Origin: Rhodobacterales bacterium HKCCE3408
GTDB taxonomy: Bacteria > Pseudomonadota > Alphaproteobacteria > Rhodobacterales > Rhodobacteraceae
Length of the DNA: 64,000 nt
Assembly: GCA_015689705.1 (NCBI GenBank)
Contig: WVSN01000012.1
Coordinates: 27,251 to 91,250 of the forward strand
Reading direction: 5' to 3'
Positions 36,554 through 47,574 of this stretch are shown piece by piece (positions within the stretch are counted from its first letter, which is position 1; every line of letters begins with the position of its first letter). The notes below the pieces were generated by a model. The model was given only the letters and a program-made list of their open reading frames with translations. It was not told where the DNA came from and made no database searches. A program made the translations under genes and the position numbers.

Positions 36554-37725
36554 AGCGGCGCCGGGCGGCCAAATTGGAAGCCCTGCCCGCAATCGACGCC
36601 GAGCGCGGCCAGGGTCTTCGCCTCCTCCGCCCGCTCGATCCCCTCCGCCACCAGCATCGCGCCGCTTTCCCGGGCGAACTGCACCATCGCGCCGACGAGC
36701 GCCCGAAGCGCGCGGTCCATGTCGATCCCGTCGACCAGCGACCGGTCAAGCTTCACGATCTCGGGCGCAATCCGGTCGATCTGGTGCAGACCGGACAGCT
36801 TCGCCCCGGCATCGTCCACTGCGATGCGCACCCCTTTGGCCCGCAGCGCGTCGAGCGGCGGGCGGATCCGGTCGAACCCGGTCACCGCCATGTGGTCGGT
36901 CACCTCCAGCACCACGCGCTGCGCATCCACCGTGTCGAACAATGCTTCGAACCCGTCTGCAGCGATGCAGCCGGGGCTGGCGTTAACTGACAGGTAACTA
37001 CCGCGCGGCAGGTCGGCCATGTGCCCGAGCGCATGGGCGATGACGCGCATTTCCAGCTCCGGCCCCCGGTCGATCTCGCGCGCCTCGGCGAACCACTTGA
37101 CCGGTGACGCCTCGGGCCGGTCGTCGAACCGGCAGAGCGCTTCGTGCCCGATCAGCGCGCCCGATCGCAGCCCGACGATGGGCTGGAAGACGAGATGGAA
37201 CGCATCTGTCGTCAGCAGCGCCTCGATCCGCGCGGCGGCTTCGGAGCTGGCGCGACGGCGTTCGAGCCGGTGGGCGAGATCGGCCTCGGCGATCGCCGCG
37301 AAGCTCTGGACGATGGAGAGATCGCGCGCGGTGAGGTCGGGCCGGGGGCCGATCGAGGCGCCGGCGAAAACACCGTAGAGCCGTCCATCCGGCCGCCGGA
37401 TCGGGACGGCGACCAGCCCGCGCAGGGGCAGCCGATGAATCGGATCGGACAGCGGCACCGCGAATTCGAGCAGGTCCGGCACCAGCGCGGGCAGATCACC
37501 GGTCGCCACCGCGCGGCAAAGCGTCCCGGCGGACGGCCCCCCGCGCCCGCCAACCGCAAGATCCTGCTCCCCCTCGGCATCCACCAGGCGGAAGACCCGG
37601 CGATGCGGCGTCAGCTCGCTGAGCCAGGCGAGGTCGAATCCGAGATGCCGGCGCATCGCCCGCAACGCGCCCGGCGCACCATCGGCCCCGGCGAGACCGG
37701 CGGCGATCCGTTCCATGCTGGACAT
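36544..37725 (-). CDS. GAF-EAL domain protein, putative c-di-GMP phosphodiesterase
   Basis: A 393-residue cytoplasmic protein with a GAF domain (residues about 20-150) and an EAL domain (about 165-390). EAL motifs are mostly kept: GHEALCRF, YLSVNASPGC, VDDAGAKLSGL, EIVKLDRSLV, AEGIERAEEA and GQGFQFGRP. The metal-binding glutamate of the usual E-[IL]-T-E motif is Asp (LEVTDH), so activity may be altered. The start at 37725 has GGAGG 7 bases upstream; the open frame to 37965 has no better start. Ligand binding by the GAF domain is expected but unknown. Confidence 0.85.
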   Translation of the reverse strand: MSSMERIAAGLAGADGAPGALRAMRRHLGFDLAWLSELTPHRRVFRLVDAEGEQDLAVGGRGGPSAGTLCRAVATGDLPALVPDLLEFAVPLSDPIHRLPLRGLVAVPIRRPDGRLYGVFAGASIGPRPDLTARDLSIVQSFAAIAEADLAHRLERRRASSEAAARIEALLTTDAFHLVFQPIVGLRSGALIGHEALCRFDDRPEASPVKWFAEAREIDRGPELEMRVIAHALGHMADLPRGSYLSVNASPGCIAADGFEALFDTVDAQRVVLEVTDHMAVTGFDRIRPPLDALRAKGVRIAVDDAGAKLSGLHQIDRIAPEIVKLDRSLVDGIDMDRALRALVGAMVQFARESGAMLVAEGIERAEEAKTLAALGVDCGQGFQFGRPAPLQP

Positions 37726-37828
37726 GCCGGCCCTCCGAACTGCCGAATCGCGCGCAGAATGTCCGCTGGCTGCTGAAGACTTCGTTCCCGGGATGGGCCC
37801 GAGATGCCTCGAATTGTCGGGATCCGGC

Positions 37829-39082
37829 TCAGAGCCGGTCGAAGGCGCGGCGCTGGCGGTCGGTCCAGGTGACCTTGAAGTGCAGCCGCTCGCCCGCGCG
37901 GCGCTCCGCATCGACCACGCCCTGGTCATAGAGCCAGGCGCGCTTGCGCCCCTCGGCGACGGCAAGGTCGATATGCGTCGTCTCCGTCGGCGGGGTCAGC
38001 CGCTGTGCAATCTCGGCCAGCAGCCGGTCGATGCCGGCCCCGGTCGTCGCCGACAGGGCGAGGCAATCGGGCCGCCGCTCCGCCGCCGCCAGCCGTTCCT
38101 CGAGTGCATCGGGCGCGAGCCGGTCGGTCTTGTTCCAGACCTCGATCAGCGGCGTATCCTCCGACACGCCCAGATCCTCGAGGATCTCGCGCACATCCTC
38201 GGCCTGCGCTTCGGTTTCCGGATGGCTGATGTCGCGGACATGGACGATCAGATCGGCGGCCAGCACCTCTTCGAGCGTCGCGCGGAAGGCGGCGACAAGC
38301 TGCGTCGGCAGGTCCGAAATGAAGCCCACCGTATCGGACAGGATGATCTCCGGCCCGCGCGGCAGCGCAACGGCGCGCATCGTCGGGTCCAGCGTGGCGA
38401 ACAGCATGTCCTTGGCCATCACTTCCGCCCCGGTCAGGCGGTTGAACAGCGTCGACTTTCCGGCGTTGGTGTAGCCCACGAGCGCCACGACCGGATACGG
38501 CACCTTGGCCCGCGCGGCGCGATGCAGCTCGCGCGTCTTCACCACCTTGTCGAGCTGGCGGCGGATGCGCGTCACGGCCTCGTCGATGGCGCGCCGGTCG
38601 GCCTCGATCTGCGTCTCGCCGGGGCCGCCGACGAAGCCAAGCCCGCCGCGCTGGCGTTCCAGGTGGGTCCACGCCCGGACAAGCCGCGTCCGCTGGTAGC
38701 TGAGCGCGGCCAGTTCCACCTGCAGCTCGCCCTCGCGGGTGCGGGCGCGATCGGCGAAGATTTCAAGAATCAGACCGGTCCGGTCCAGAAGCTTGGTCTT
38801 CCAGTCCCGTTCGAGGTTGCGCTGCTGGACCGGCGTGACGGCGCCGTCGATCAGGACCAGCCCGATCTCCTCGGCCGCGATCCGTTCGCCCAGATCAGCG
38901 ATCCGGCCCGAGCCGAAGAGCTTGCCGGGCTGCGGCCGCTGCAGGCGCACGATCTCGGCGCCGACGACCTCGAGCCCGGGCAGAGCGGCGGCCAGCGCCA
39001 CAGCCTCGTCCAGCGCGAACACGGCATCCCGGCGCGTCTGGTCGGACAGGATTTCAGGGTGCAGGACGAGCGCGCGGGTCAC
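37829..39082 (-). CDS. hflX: Ribosome-associated GTPase HflX
   Basis: A 417-residue GTPase that splits stressed ribosomes. The N-terminal HflX domain (residues 1-190; [40 protein letters not shown]) precedes the G domain ([19 protein letters not shown]-loop, [11 protein letters not shown]3, NKTDRL G4) and a small C-terminal domain. The GTG at 39082 overlaps the hfq stop and is preferred; the extra upstream open frame lies inside hfq. The order hfq-hflX is highly conserved. Confidence 0.95.
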   Translation of the reverse strand: MTRALVLHPEILSDQTRRDAVFALDEAVALAAALPGLEVVGAEIVRLQRPQPGKLFGSGRIADLGERIAAEEIGLVLIDGAVTPVQQRNLERDWKTKLLDRTGLILEIFADRARTREGELQVELAALSYQRTRLVRAWTHLERQRGGLGFVGGPGETQIEADRRAIDEAVTRIRRQLDKVVKTRELHRAARAKVPYPVVALVGYTNAGKSTLFNRLTGAEVMAKDMLFATLDPTMRAVALPRGPEIILSDTVGFISDLPTQLVAAFRATLEEVLAADLIVHVRDISHPETEAQAEDVREILEDLGVSEDTPLIEVWNKTDRLAPDALEERLAAAERRPDCLALSATTGAGIDRLLAEIAQRLTPPTETTHIDLAVAEGRKRAWLYDQGVVDAERRAGERLHFKVTWTDRQRRAFDRL

Positions 39083-39312
39083 TCGTCCCCATCGTAGAGA
39101 TTGATGGGTTGCGCCGGCATCACCGTCGAGATCGCGTGCTTGTAGACCAGTTGCGACTGTCCGTCGCGACGCAGCAGCACGCAGAAATTGTCGAACCACG
39201 TGATCACGCCCTGGAGCTTCACGCCGTTGATGAGAAAGATGGTGACCGGGACTTTCGTCTTGCGGACGTGGTTGAGAAACGCGTCCTGCAGGTTCTGTTT
39301 ATTTTCGGCCAT
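39079..39312 (-). CDS. hfq: RNA-binding protein Hfq
   Basis: A 77-residue Sm-fold hexameric RNA chaperone. Sm1 [20 protein letters not shown] and Sm2 [13 protein letters not shown] contain the proximal U-binding residues (YKHAIST). The short C-terminus is typical of alphaproteobacteria. AAGG precedes the ATG. It pairs small RNAs with mRNAs; the two RNA candidates in this window (15.6 kb and 22.3 kb) would be natural clients. It is coupled to hflX by a 4-bp overlap. Confidence 0.98.
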   Translation of the reverse strand: MAENKQNLQDAFLNHVRKTKVPVTIFLINGVKLQGVITWFDNFCVLLRRDGQSQLVYKHAISTVMPAQPINLYDGDE

Positions 39313-39444
39313 TGAAACTTGCCTTGTTGCTTATGCGTTGCCGTGAACCGGCCTTCTGGTTGATCCCGGGGTTGAGTATGGTGTGAAGCTGCGGGGATTT
39401 CCACCCCGTTAACAATCGTTTGCGGAACTGGCTGAATCCGGGGT

Positions 39445-40974
39445 CTAGCCGCGCCAGAAGGCGGGGTTCAGAAGCGCGATGACCACCAGTGTTTCCAGAC
39501 GGCCTATGATCATGCCCGCGGCGAGGATGACCTTGGCCGGGTCGGACATGATGGCGTAGTCGATCGGCACTTCGGCGGCCACGTCGGCCAGTTGCCCGGT
39601 CGTCGTCAGCGCCGAGATCGCCAGCACCATCGACGCCTCGAAATCGAGCCCGGCAAGGGCCAGAAGCGCCATCATCACGGCCAGCGCGATGGTGAACAGC
39701 ATGAAGAAGATCCAGGCGATATAGGCGCCCTCGCGCCGGATTCGGCGGCCGAGACGGCCGGCCGAGGCGACGGAATTGGGGTGGACCAGCTTGCCGATTT
39801 CGCGCGCGCCGTGCTTGTAAAGCGCGTAGACCCGCATGAGCTTGATGCCGCCGGCCGTCGTTGCGACGCCCCCGCCCATCAGGCAGAGGCCGATCAGCGG
39901 CATCCCCGGCGTCGGCAGGCCCGACCAGGCGCGCGCGGCCTCCCAGTGCTCGGACACGAATCCGGTCGTCGTCAGGAAGGAGAGGACGGTGAAGAACGTC
40001 CCCCACAGCGCCGACAGCGCCGCGACCGGATTGCCAAGCTCGTCGATCTCGAGCGCGCCGACCCAGTGCCGCAGGAACATCAGCGCCGTCAGAACAACGA
40101 TCGCGAAGGCGGCGAGCCGGACCTCTCGATCACGCTGAATGCGGGTCAGGAACTCGTGGCCGACACCGCTGGTGAAGGTCCGCCGCGACAGCGCGAAGAA
40201 CAGGAAGAGCGCGATCAGCGCCTCGGGCAGCACGCCGCCATGGCCGTCCTGCAGCGGGCTGATTCCCGAGGTCGACAGCGTCGACATCGCGTGGATCGCC
40301 GAGATCAGCGGCCCCTGCCCCGACATCACCAGAAGCACCCAGAGCACCATCGTCAGCCCGATATAGATTGGCGCGAGCCGCGAGATCGTACGGGCCAGAC
40401 GCTGGCGCTGGTCGGTGGCCCATGTCTCGCCCGAGGGCAGCATGATCTCGCCATGCAGCCGCGCCTCGGACGACACCTCGTAGCCGCCGAGGTTCAGCGG
40501 GGCGAGCACGGCCATCGCCGTCACCCAGATCATGAACCCGCCAAGCCAGCCGACCAGACCGCGCCACAGGTGTACCGCCGGAATCAGCCGGTCAACCTCG
40601 TAGATCTCGGCGCCCGTCGTGGTCAGGCAGGACAGCATGTCGAAATAGGCGTTCAGGAACCGGGTGTCGCGCACGGCCTCGACGACCGGCAGGGCGAGCA
40701 CGGCCGGCAGCAGCAGATAGGCGGCGAAAAGCCCGATGAGCTGCGCGGCGGCGGTGCGTGCGGGCCGCGTGCCCTGCGCGGCAATCGCGGCGAGGCCCGC
40801 GACAACCAGCACCAGGAGCGAGGTGTAGAAGAAAGCCCGCGCCTCGCGGTCGTAATCGCCGAGCGAGGCCACGGCGGCCGGGACCATCATCGCGACGGCG
40901 GCGATGCAGACCAGCATCACCAGCAGGGGCAGGCGCAGGGCGACGCGGCCACGGGATCGAGCGCGCGCGGTCAT
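39445..40974 (-). CDS. trkH: Potassium uptake protein TrkH
   Basis: A 509-residue integral membrane potassium-translocating subunit with about 10-12 membrane helices and four selectivity-loop repeats. MLSCLTTTGAEIYE is the first pore loop, STLSTSGISPLQDG the second, LSFLTTTGFVSEHW the third and SALTTTGQLADVA the fourth. It works with the NAD-binding regulator TrkA, encoded just upstream with a 3-bp gap. About 130 bp separate it from hfq downstream on the same strand. Confidence 0.95.
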   Translation of the reverse strand: MTARARSRGRVALRLPLLVMLVCIAAVAMMVPAAVASLGDYDREARAFFYTSLLVLVVAGLAAIAAQGTRPARTAAAQLIGLFAAYLLLPAVLALPVVEAVRDTRFLNAYFDMLSCLTTTGAEIYEVDRLIPAVHLWRGLVGWLGGFMIWVTAMAVLAPLNLGGYEVSSEARLHGEIMLPSGETWATDQRQRLARTISRLAPIYIGLTMVLWVLLVMSGQGPLISAIHAMSTLSTSGISPLQDGHGGVLPEALIALFLFFALSRRTFTSGVGHEFLTRIQRDREVRLAAFAIVVLTALMFLRHWVGALEIDELGNPVAALSALWGTFFTVLSFLTTTGFVSEHWEAARAWSGLPTPGMPLIGLCLMGGGVATTAGGIKLMRVYALYKHGAREIGKLVHPNSVASAGRLGRRIRREGAYIAWIFFMLFTIALAVMMALLALAGLDFEASMVLAISALTTTGQLADVAAEVPIDYAIMSDPAKVILAAGMIIGRLETLVVIALLNPAFWRG

Positions 40975-40977
40975 CGG

Positions 40978-42354
40978 TCAGAAGAAATCGATCGAGACCT
41001 GAAGCAGCGCCTCGACCTTGGGAACATCGGCGGCCATGGCGAAGATCGCAATCACGTCGCCATCCTCGAGCCGGGTGGAGCCTTTTGGCCGGATCACTTC
41101 GCGGCCCTTCAGCACCGCACCGATCAGCACGCCCTCGGGCAGGTCGAGCTCGCGGATCGGGCTGCCGGCGATGGGCGAGGTCGACAGCACCTGCGCCTCG
41201 ATGATCTCCGCCTCGCCGTCGCCGATGGAATAGACGCCGCGCACCCGACCGTGCCGGATATGGCGCAGGATCGAACTGACCGTCGTCGATCGCGGGTTCA
41301 CGTAGGCGTCGATATCGAGCGGGCCCATCAGCGAGACGAGCGTCGGGTCGTTCACCAGCGCGATCGCCAGTTTCGCACCCTCGGCCTTGGCCCGGACCGA
41401 GGCCAGCAGGTTCGTCTTGTCGTCGTCGGTCACGCACAGGATCGCGTCGGCGCGCTCGGCCCCGGCCTCGCGCAGCAGCTCGGCATCGAGGCCGTCGCCG
41501 TTCAGCACGATCGTCCGTTCCAGCGCGTCGGCGGCGATCTCGGCGCGCTGGCGCGATTTCTCGATCATCTTGGTGCGGACGCGGCGCGCGCCCTTTTCCA
41601 GCTGGCGCGCGACGTTCAGGCCGACATTGCCGCCGCCTACGATGACGATCCGCTCCTGCGTCTGGGTCGGCTTGCCGAAGATCTCCAGCGTGCGCGCCGC
41701 ATCGTCGGCATGGCTGAAGACATAGACCTGGTCGTCCGCGAACAGCTGGTCGCCCGGTTCGGGTGCGAACAGCGTGCCGTCGCGCCGGACGCCGACGACG
41801 AGCGCGCGCAGCGTCGAGAACAGGTCGGTCAGCTGCCGCAGCGGCGTGTTCAGGACCGGGCAGTCGGGGTCGAGCTGGATGCCCAGAAGTTGCGCGTCAC
41901 CGCCGAGGAAGTTCTCCGTCTCGAACGTCGCGGGCGAACCGAGCCGGCGCAGCGCGGCCTCGGCCACCTCACGCTCGGGCGAGATGATGACGTCGATGGG
42001 CAGATGTTCGCGCCTGTAGAGATCGGAATATTCCGCATTCAGGTAGGCCTGCGCGCGCAGCCGCGCGATCTTGCGCGGCACCGAGAAGACCGAATGGGCC
42101 ACCTGGCAGGTCACCATGTTGACCTCGTCCGAGAAGGTGGCGGCGATGATCATGTCGGCGTCCCGCGCGCCCGCGCGGTCGAGCACGTCAGGATAAGCCG
42201 CGTGCCCGGTGATCCCCTGCACGTCCAGCGTGTCGGTCGCCCGCGCGACGAGAGACGGGTTGTTGTCCACCACCGTCACGTCGTTGGATTCCCGGGAAAG
42301 ATGGCGGGCGATCTGCCAGCCGACCTGGCCCGCGCCGCAGATGATGACCTTCAT
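40978..42354 (-). CDS. trkA: Trk potassium system regulatory NAD-binding protein TrkA
   Basis: A 458-residue peripheral membrane protein with two Rossmann/RCK_N domains and two RCK_C domains. VIICGAGQVGWQIARHLS (residue 3) and IVIVGGGNVGLNVARQLE (about residue 233) are the nucleotide-binding sites; DLPEGVLIGAVLKGREVIRP is in the last RCK_C. It gates TrkH. It sits between ntrX and trkH, an arrangement common in alphaproteobacteria, 75 bp from ntrX. Confidence 0.96.
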   Translation of the reverse strand: MKVIICGAGQVGWQIARHLSRESNDVTVVDNNPSLVARATDTLDVQGITGHAAYPDVLDRAGARDADMIIAATFSDEVNMVTCQVAHSVFSVPRKIARLRAQAYLNAEYSDLYRREHLPIDVIISPEREVAEAALRRLGSPATFETENFLGGDAQLLGIQLDPDCPVLNTPLRQLTDLFSTLRALVVGVRRDGTLFAPEPGDQLFADDQVYVFSHADDAARTLEIFGKPTQTQERIVIVGGGNVGLNVARQLEKGARRVRTKMIEKSRQRAEIAADALERTIVLNGDGLDAELLREAGAERADAILCVTDDDKTNLLASVRAKAEGAKLAIALVNDPTLVSLMGPLDIDAYVNPRSTTVSSILRHIRHGRVRGVYSIGDGEAEIIEAQVLSTSPIAGSPIRELDLPEGVLIGAVLKGREVIRPKGSTRLEDGDVIAIFAMAADVPKVEALLQVSIDFF

Positions 42355-42429
42355 GTGCCCTTCGTTTCATGGGTCCGGCCGAGGTCCTGCATGGCAGAGC
42401 CCCGGCAGATCGTCAATCGCGCCCGAGGG

Positions 42430-43839
42430 TCAGCTTTCGGTCTCCTCCACCTGCGCCACACGCGCGCCCGCCTTGGTCGTCGTCACGACGCCAAGCGACT
42501 TGAGCTTGCGGTGCAGGGCCGAGCGTTCCATGCCGACGAAGCTGGCCGTGCGGGAGATGTTGCCGCCGAACCGGTTGATCTGCGCCATCAGGTAATGCCG
42601 CTCGAACAGCTCGCGCGCCTCGCGCAGCGGCAGCGTGGTCAGACCGGCCGACAGGGCGATCTCCTCGGCCTCGGCGCCGCCATTGCCATTGCCCGGTCCC
42701 GGCAGGTCGCGCGGCTCGATCGGCCCGGTGCCCTCGCCCAGGATCAGCACCCGCTCGATCACGTTGCGCAGCTGGCGGACGTTGCCCGGCCAGCTCATCG
42801 ACTGAAGCATGGTGACGGCGTCTTCGGTCAGCTCGCGCAGCGGCAGGCCCTGGTCGCGGTTGAACTCCTCGATGAAATGGCGGGCGAGCACGGGGATGTC
42901 CTCGCGCCGGTCCTCCAGGCTCGGCACCCGGATCGGCACCACGTTCAGGCGGTGATACAGCTCCTCGCGGAACCGGCCGGCGTCAATCTCGGCCTGTAAG
43001 TCCCTGTTCGTGGACGAAATGACCCGAAGATCGACCCGGACCTTCGCGGTGCCGCCCACGCGTGTGAACGCCTGGTCAACCAGCACGCGCAGGATCTTCG
43101 ATTGCGTCCCGAGCGGCATGTCCGCAATCTCGTCGAAATAGATCACCCCGCCATGGGCCTGTTCCAGAAGCCCCTGTTCCACCCCGCGCTCCGGCGTATC
43201 GCGGCCGAACAGGACCTCTTCCATGTGGTCGGGCTGGATCGAGGCGGAATTGACCGTCACGAAGGGCGCGTCGGCGCGGTTCGAATGGGCATGGATGAAG
43301 CGCGCGGCCATCTCCTTGCCCGACCCGGCGCCGCCGGTCAGCATGATCCGCCCGTTCGACTTCGTCACCTTGTCGAGCTGCGATTTCAGCGCGCGGAACG
43401 GCCCGGACTGGCCGATCATCACCATCCCGCCGCGATCCTGCCGGCGCAGCGCGGAATTCTCGCGCCGCAGCCGCGAGGTTTCCATCGCGCGGCGGATGAC
43501 GACCATGAGCTGGTCGATGTTGAACGGCTTCTCGATGAAGTCGTAGGCGCCCTGCTTGATCGCCGCGACCGCGATCTCGATATTGCCATGGCCCGAGATG
43601 ATCACCACCGGCACGTCGGGGTTGTCCCGCCGCGTGTGCTTGAGGATGTCGATCCCGTCCATGTTCGAGTCCTTGAGCCAGATGTCGAGGATCATCAGCC
43701 CGGGCGGCTCGGTATTGAGGGCGGCCATCGCCTCGTCGGAATTGCCCGCCATGCGGGTCGTGAAGCCTTCGTCCTCGAGAATGTCGCAGATGAGCTCGCG
43801 GATATCGCGCTCGTCGTCGACCACCAGAATGTCTGCCAT
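42430..43839 (-). CDS. ntrX: Nitrogen-assimilation response regulator NtrX
   Basis: A 469-residue NtrC-family regulator. The receiver (residues 1-120) has DDERD and the phospho-acceptor Asp in LMILDIWLKDSNMDG. The AAA+ domain (about 150-375) has Walker A GGAGSGKEMAARFIHAHS and Walker B GVIYFDEIADMP. The sigma54-contacting GAFTGA loop is absent (FGRDTPERGVEQGLL in its place). The C-terminal Fis HTH is weakly kept (RTASFVGMERSALHRKLKSL). It is partnered with NtrY, 12 bp upstream. NtrYX controls nitrogen, redox and envelope genes in related bacteria. Confidence 0.95.
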   Translation of the reverse strand: MADILVVDDERDIRELICDILEDEGFTTRMAGNSDEAMAALNTEPPGLMILDIWLKDSNMDGIDILKHTRRDNPDVPVVIISGHGNIEIAVAAIKQGAYDFIEKPFNIDQLMVVIRRAMETSRLRRENSALRRQDRGGMVMIGQSGPFRALKSQLDKVTKSNGRIMLTGGAGSGKEMAARFIHAHSNRADAPFVTVNSASIQPDHMEEVLFGRDTPERGVEQGLLEQAHGGVIYFDEIADMPLGTQSKILRVLVDQAFTRVGGTAKVRVDLRVISSTNRDLQAEIDAGRFREELYHRLNVVPIRVPSLEDRREDIPVLARHFIEEFNRDQGLPLRELTEDAVTMLQSMSWPGNVRQLRNVIERVLILGEGTGPIEPRDLPGPGNGNGGAEAEEIALSAGLTTLPLREARELFERHYLMAQINRFGGNISRTASFVGMERSALHRKLKSLGVVTTTKAGARVAQVEETES

Positions 43840-43851
43840 GGGTGCCTCCTG

Positions 43852-46092
43852 TTATTCTTCCGCCAGCACCGGCAGGACGATGCGTGCCATCGCCCCCCGG
43901 TGGTCGCTGTCTCCAAATTGCGGCGCGTCGGTCAGGTCGAGCGTGCCGCCGTGTTCCTCGACGATCTTCTTGACGATCGGCAGGCCGAGCCCGGTGCCCT
44001 TGTCCCGCGTCGTCACGTAGGGTTCGAACAGTTTCGCCCGGTCCTCGGGCAGGCCGATGCCGTTGTCGGCAATGGTGATCTCGGCGCCGACCTCGGTTTC
44101 GGTCAGCGCCACGCGAAGCTCCGGTTGGTAGCCGTCCGGCGCACCTTTTTCGATAAGAGTTTCCGTGGCTTCGCCGGCGTTCTTCAACAGGTTCGTCAGC
44201 GCCTGGCCCATCAGCGTCGCGTCGATCGCGGCGCGCACGGGATGCGTGGGGATGTCCACCTGCCATGTCATGCCTGGCTGGCCGGCCTGCTGCAGCACCA
44301 CGGCGTCGCGCAGGATTCGCGTCAGGTCCTCGGGCGCCTTCTCGGGCTCGGGCATCCGGGCGAATTTCGAAAACTCGTCGACGATCCGGCGCAGGTCGCC
44401 GGTCTGGCGGATGATGACGCCGGTCAGCTCCTGCAGCCGCTCCGCATCGGCTTCGTCGAGCTTGCCGGAGAATTTCCGCTGCACGCGCTCGGCCGAAAGC
44501 TGGATCGGCGTCAGCGGGTTCTTGATCTCGTGCGCGATGCGGCGCGCGACATCGCCCCAGGCGGCCATGCGCTGCGCGCTGACAAGGTCGGTCACGTCGT
44601 CGAAGGCGACCACGTAACCCTCGGGCGCGCCGTCGGCATTGCGCCGCGTGGCGATCCGCACCAGCAGGCTTTCCAGCTGGCCGCGCCGCGCGATCTTCAG
44701 TTCTTCCTGAACGGTGTCGCCGGTGCGCTCCTGCAGCTTCTCGAACAGCCCCTCGAATTCAGGCACCACGTCCGGCAGCAGCCGCCCGTGCTCAACTTTC
44801 TTGCCAAGCGACAGAAGCGTCTGCGCCGAGCGGTTCATGAAGTCGATCCGGCCGTCGGCATCGAGCCCGATCACGCCCGACGTCACCGAACTGAGCACCG
44901 AGTCGAACTGCCGGCGCCGCGCCTCGGTCGCGGCGTTCTGTTCGATCAGCGCGTCACGCTGAAGCTTGAGCTGCTTGGTCATCTGGTTGAACAGCCGCCC
45001 GACCATCGCGATCTCGTCGTCGCCGCGCTCTTCGGGGACGCGCACGCCCAGATCGCCCTGCCCGACCCGCTGCGCCGCGCTGGCCAGCCGCCCCACCGGG
45101 CGCGCCAGCCGTTCGGCGAACCACATGCCAAGCCAGATCGCCGCGACGATCATGATCAGCGCGAAGCCGAGATAGAGCAGCCCGAACTCGAACAGCAGCC
45201 GCCCGCGCTCGTTCTCGAGCTGGCGGTAGAGCTGCACGGTCTGCTGCGTCTCGTCGAGAAGCTGGATGATGTCGCCGTCGACCTCTCGGCTGACATAGAG
45301 GTACCGGTCGGCGAAGGCGTCGAGGCGCAGCAGCGCCCGGAACTCGTTCACGTCCCAGTCCTCGATCACCACCAGTTCGCCGTCGCGGGCGCGGGCAAGA
45401 TCCTCTTCCGAGGGCTGCTCGTAGTCGAAAAGGTAGCTGCGTTCGCCGCGCGCGCGCAGTTCGCCCCCGCCGTCGATGACGAAGGCCTCTCGCAGGCCGC
45501 GCTGGATGCGCCCCTGCCCCTGCGCCAGAAGCTGCCGGAGGTCGCCGTCGGACAGGAACACGTTCTGCTGGCGGGCGCCGTTCAGGAAGGCGCCAAGCGC
45601 CGCGGCATCGGCGGCCAGATCGTTGCGGTGCTCCTCCTGGTAGGCCACCGCCGCGTCCACGGAATTGCCAAGAGCGGTGGAGACGCGGTCGGAGAACCAG
45701 CCTTCGAGGCCCAGATTGATCGTGACCGTGGCGAAGATCGCGACGAGGACCGTCGGGATGAGGGCGACGACGGCGAAGACACCGGTCAGCCGCAGGTGCA
45801 GACGCGATCCGGCAGAGCGGGCGCGCCGGGCCGAGACCATGCGCGCCACCTGCCGGGCAGCCAGCGCGGCGAGGACGAGGATGTAGACGAGGTCGGCCAG
45901 CAGGACGAGCCGCAGCGCCGGCGAGTCGGTGACCTCTGCCAGCGGCCCGAGAACCACGAAACTGGCGATCACCAGCACCGGTCCGAGAATCACGAGACCG
46001 AACGTCCCCGCGGTGCGCCAGCGGCGTTGCCGACGCAGCTCCAGCAGGCGCATCAGTGTCGATTTTGCCGCATGTCCCGTGGGGTTAGACAA
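43852..46092 (-). CDS. ntrY: Membrane sensor histidine kinase NtrY
   Basis: A 746-residue kinase. Three to four N-terminal helices (about residues 25-115) and a periplasmic region (about 130-300) are followed by a further TM near 300-325 (FGLLYLGFALIMIVAAIWLG). Then come a HAMP segment (RLARPVGRLASAAQRVGQGD), a PAS domain, HisKA with [20 protein letters not shown], and HATPase (TNLLKNAGEATETL; ADNGIGLPE; GTGLGLPIVKKIVEEHGG). It phosphorylates NtrX. It lies in the ntrBC-ntrYX array, about 100 bp after ntrC. Confidence 0.95.
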   Translation of the reverse strand: MSNPTGHAAKSTLMRLLELRRQRRWRTAGTFGLVILGPVLVIASFVVLGPLAEVTDSPALRLVLLADLVYILVLAALAARQVARMVSARRARSAGSRLHLRLTGVFAVVALIPTVLVAIFATVTINLGLEGWFSDRVSTALGNSVDAAVAYQEEHRNDLAADAAALGAFLNGARQQNVFLSDGDLRQLLAQGQGRIQRGLREAFVIDGGGELRARGERSYLFDYEQPSEEDLARARDGELVVIEDWDVNEFRALLRLDAFADRYLYVSREVDGDIIQLLDETQQTVQLYRQLENERGRLLFEFGLLYLGFALIMIVAAIWLGMWFAERLARPVGRLASAAQRVGQGDLGVRVPEERGDDEIAMVGRLFNQMTKQLKLQRDALIEQNAATEARRRQFDSVLSSVTSGVIGLDADGRIDFMNRSAQTLLSLGKKVEHGRLLPDVVPEFEGLFEKLQERTGDTVQEELKIARRGQLESLLVRIATRRNADGAPEGYVVAFDDVTDLVSAQRMAAWGDVARRIAHEIKNPLTPIQLSAERVQRKFSGKLDEADAERLQELTGVIIRQTGDLRRIVDEFSKFARMPEPEKAPEDLTRILRDAVVLQQAGQPGMTWQVDIPTHPVRAAIDATLMGQALTNLLKNAGEATETLIEKGAPDGYQPELRVALTETEVGAEITIADNGIGLPEDRAKLFEPYVTTRDKGTGLGLPIVKKIVEEHGGTLDLTDAPQFGDSDHRGAMARIVLPVLAEE

Positions 46093-46190
46093 AAAACCGC
46101 CCTTGATCTGGGGCTCTGAAGGCCCCTCACCGCTAAACCTCGTCCCCTTTTGTCGGCCTGTAACGTCGCGGCCACGGGGCTGTTGCGGTT

Positions 46191-47561
<1,371 letters not shown>

Positions 47562-47574
47562 GAGTCCCTCGTGT

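Noticed and set aside
36981..36998. CtrA-like site GTTAAC-N5-GGTAAC
   Set aside because: It lies inside the EAL coding region far from any start, and one half deviates; probably chance.
39592..42999. 1135-residue open frame opposite trkH, trkA and ntrX
   Set aside because: It spans three well-supported genes on the other strand and has shadow-type composition.
43102..46119. 1005-residue open frame opposite ntrX and ntrY
   Set aside because: Shadow of the kinase and regulator genes; no recognisable domain.
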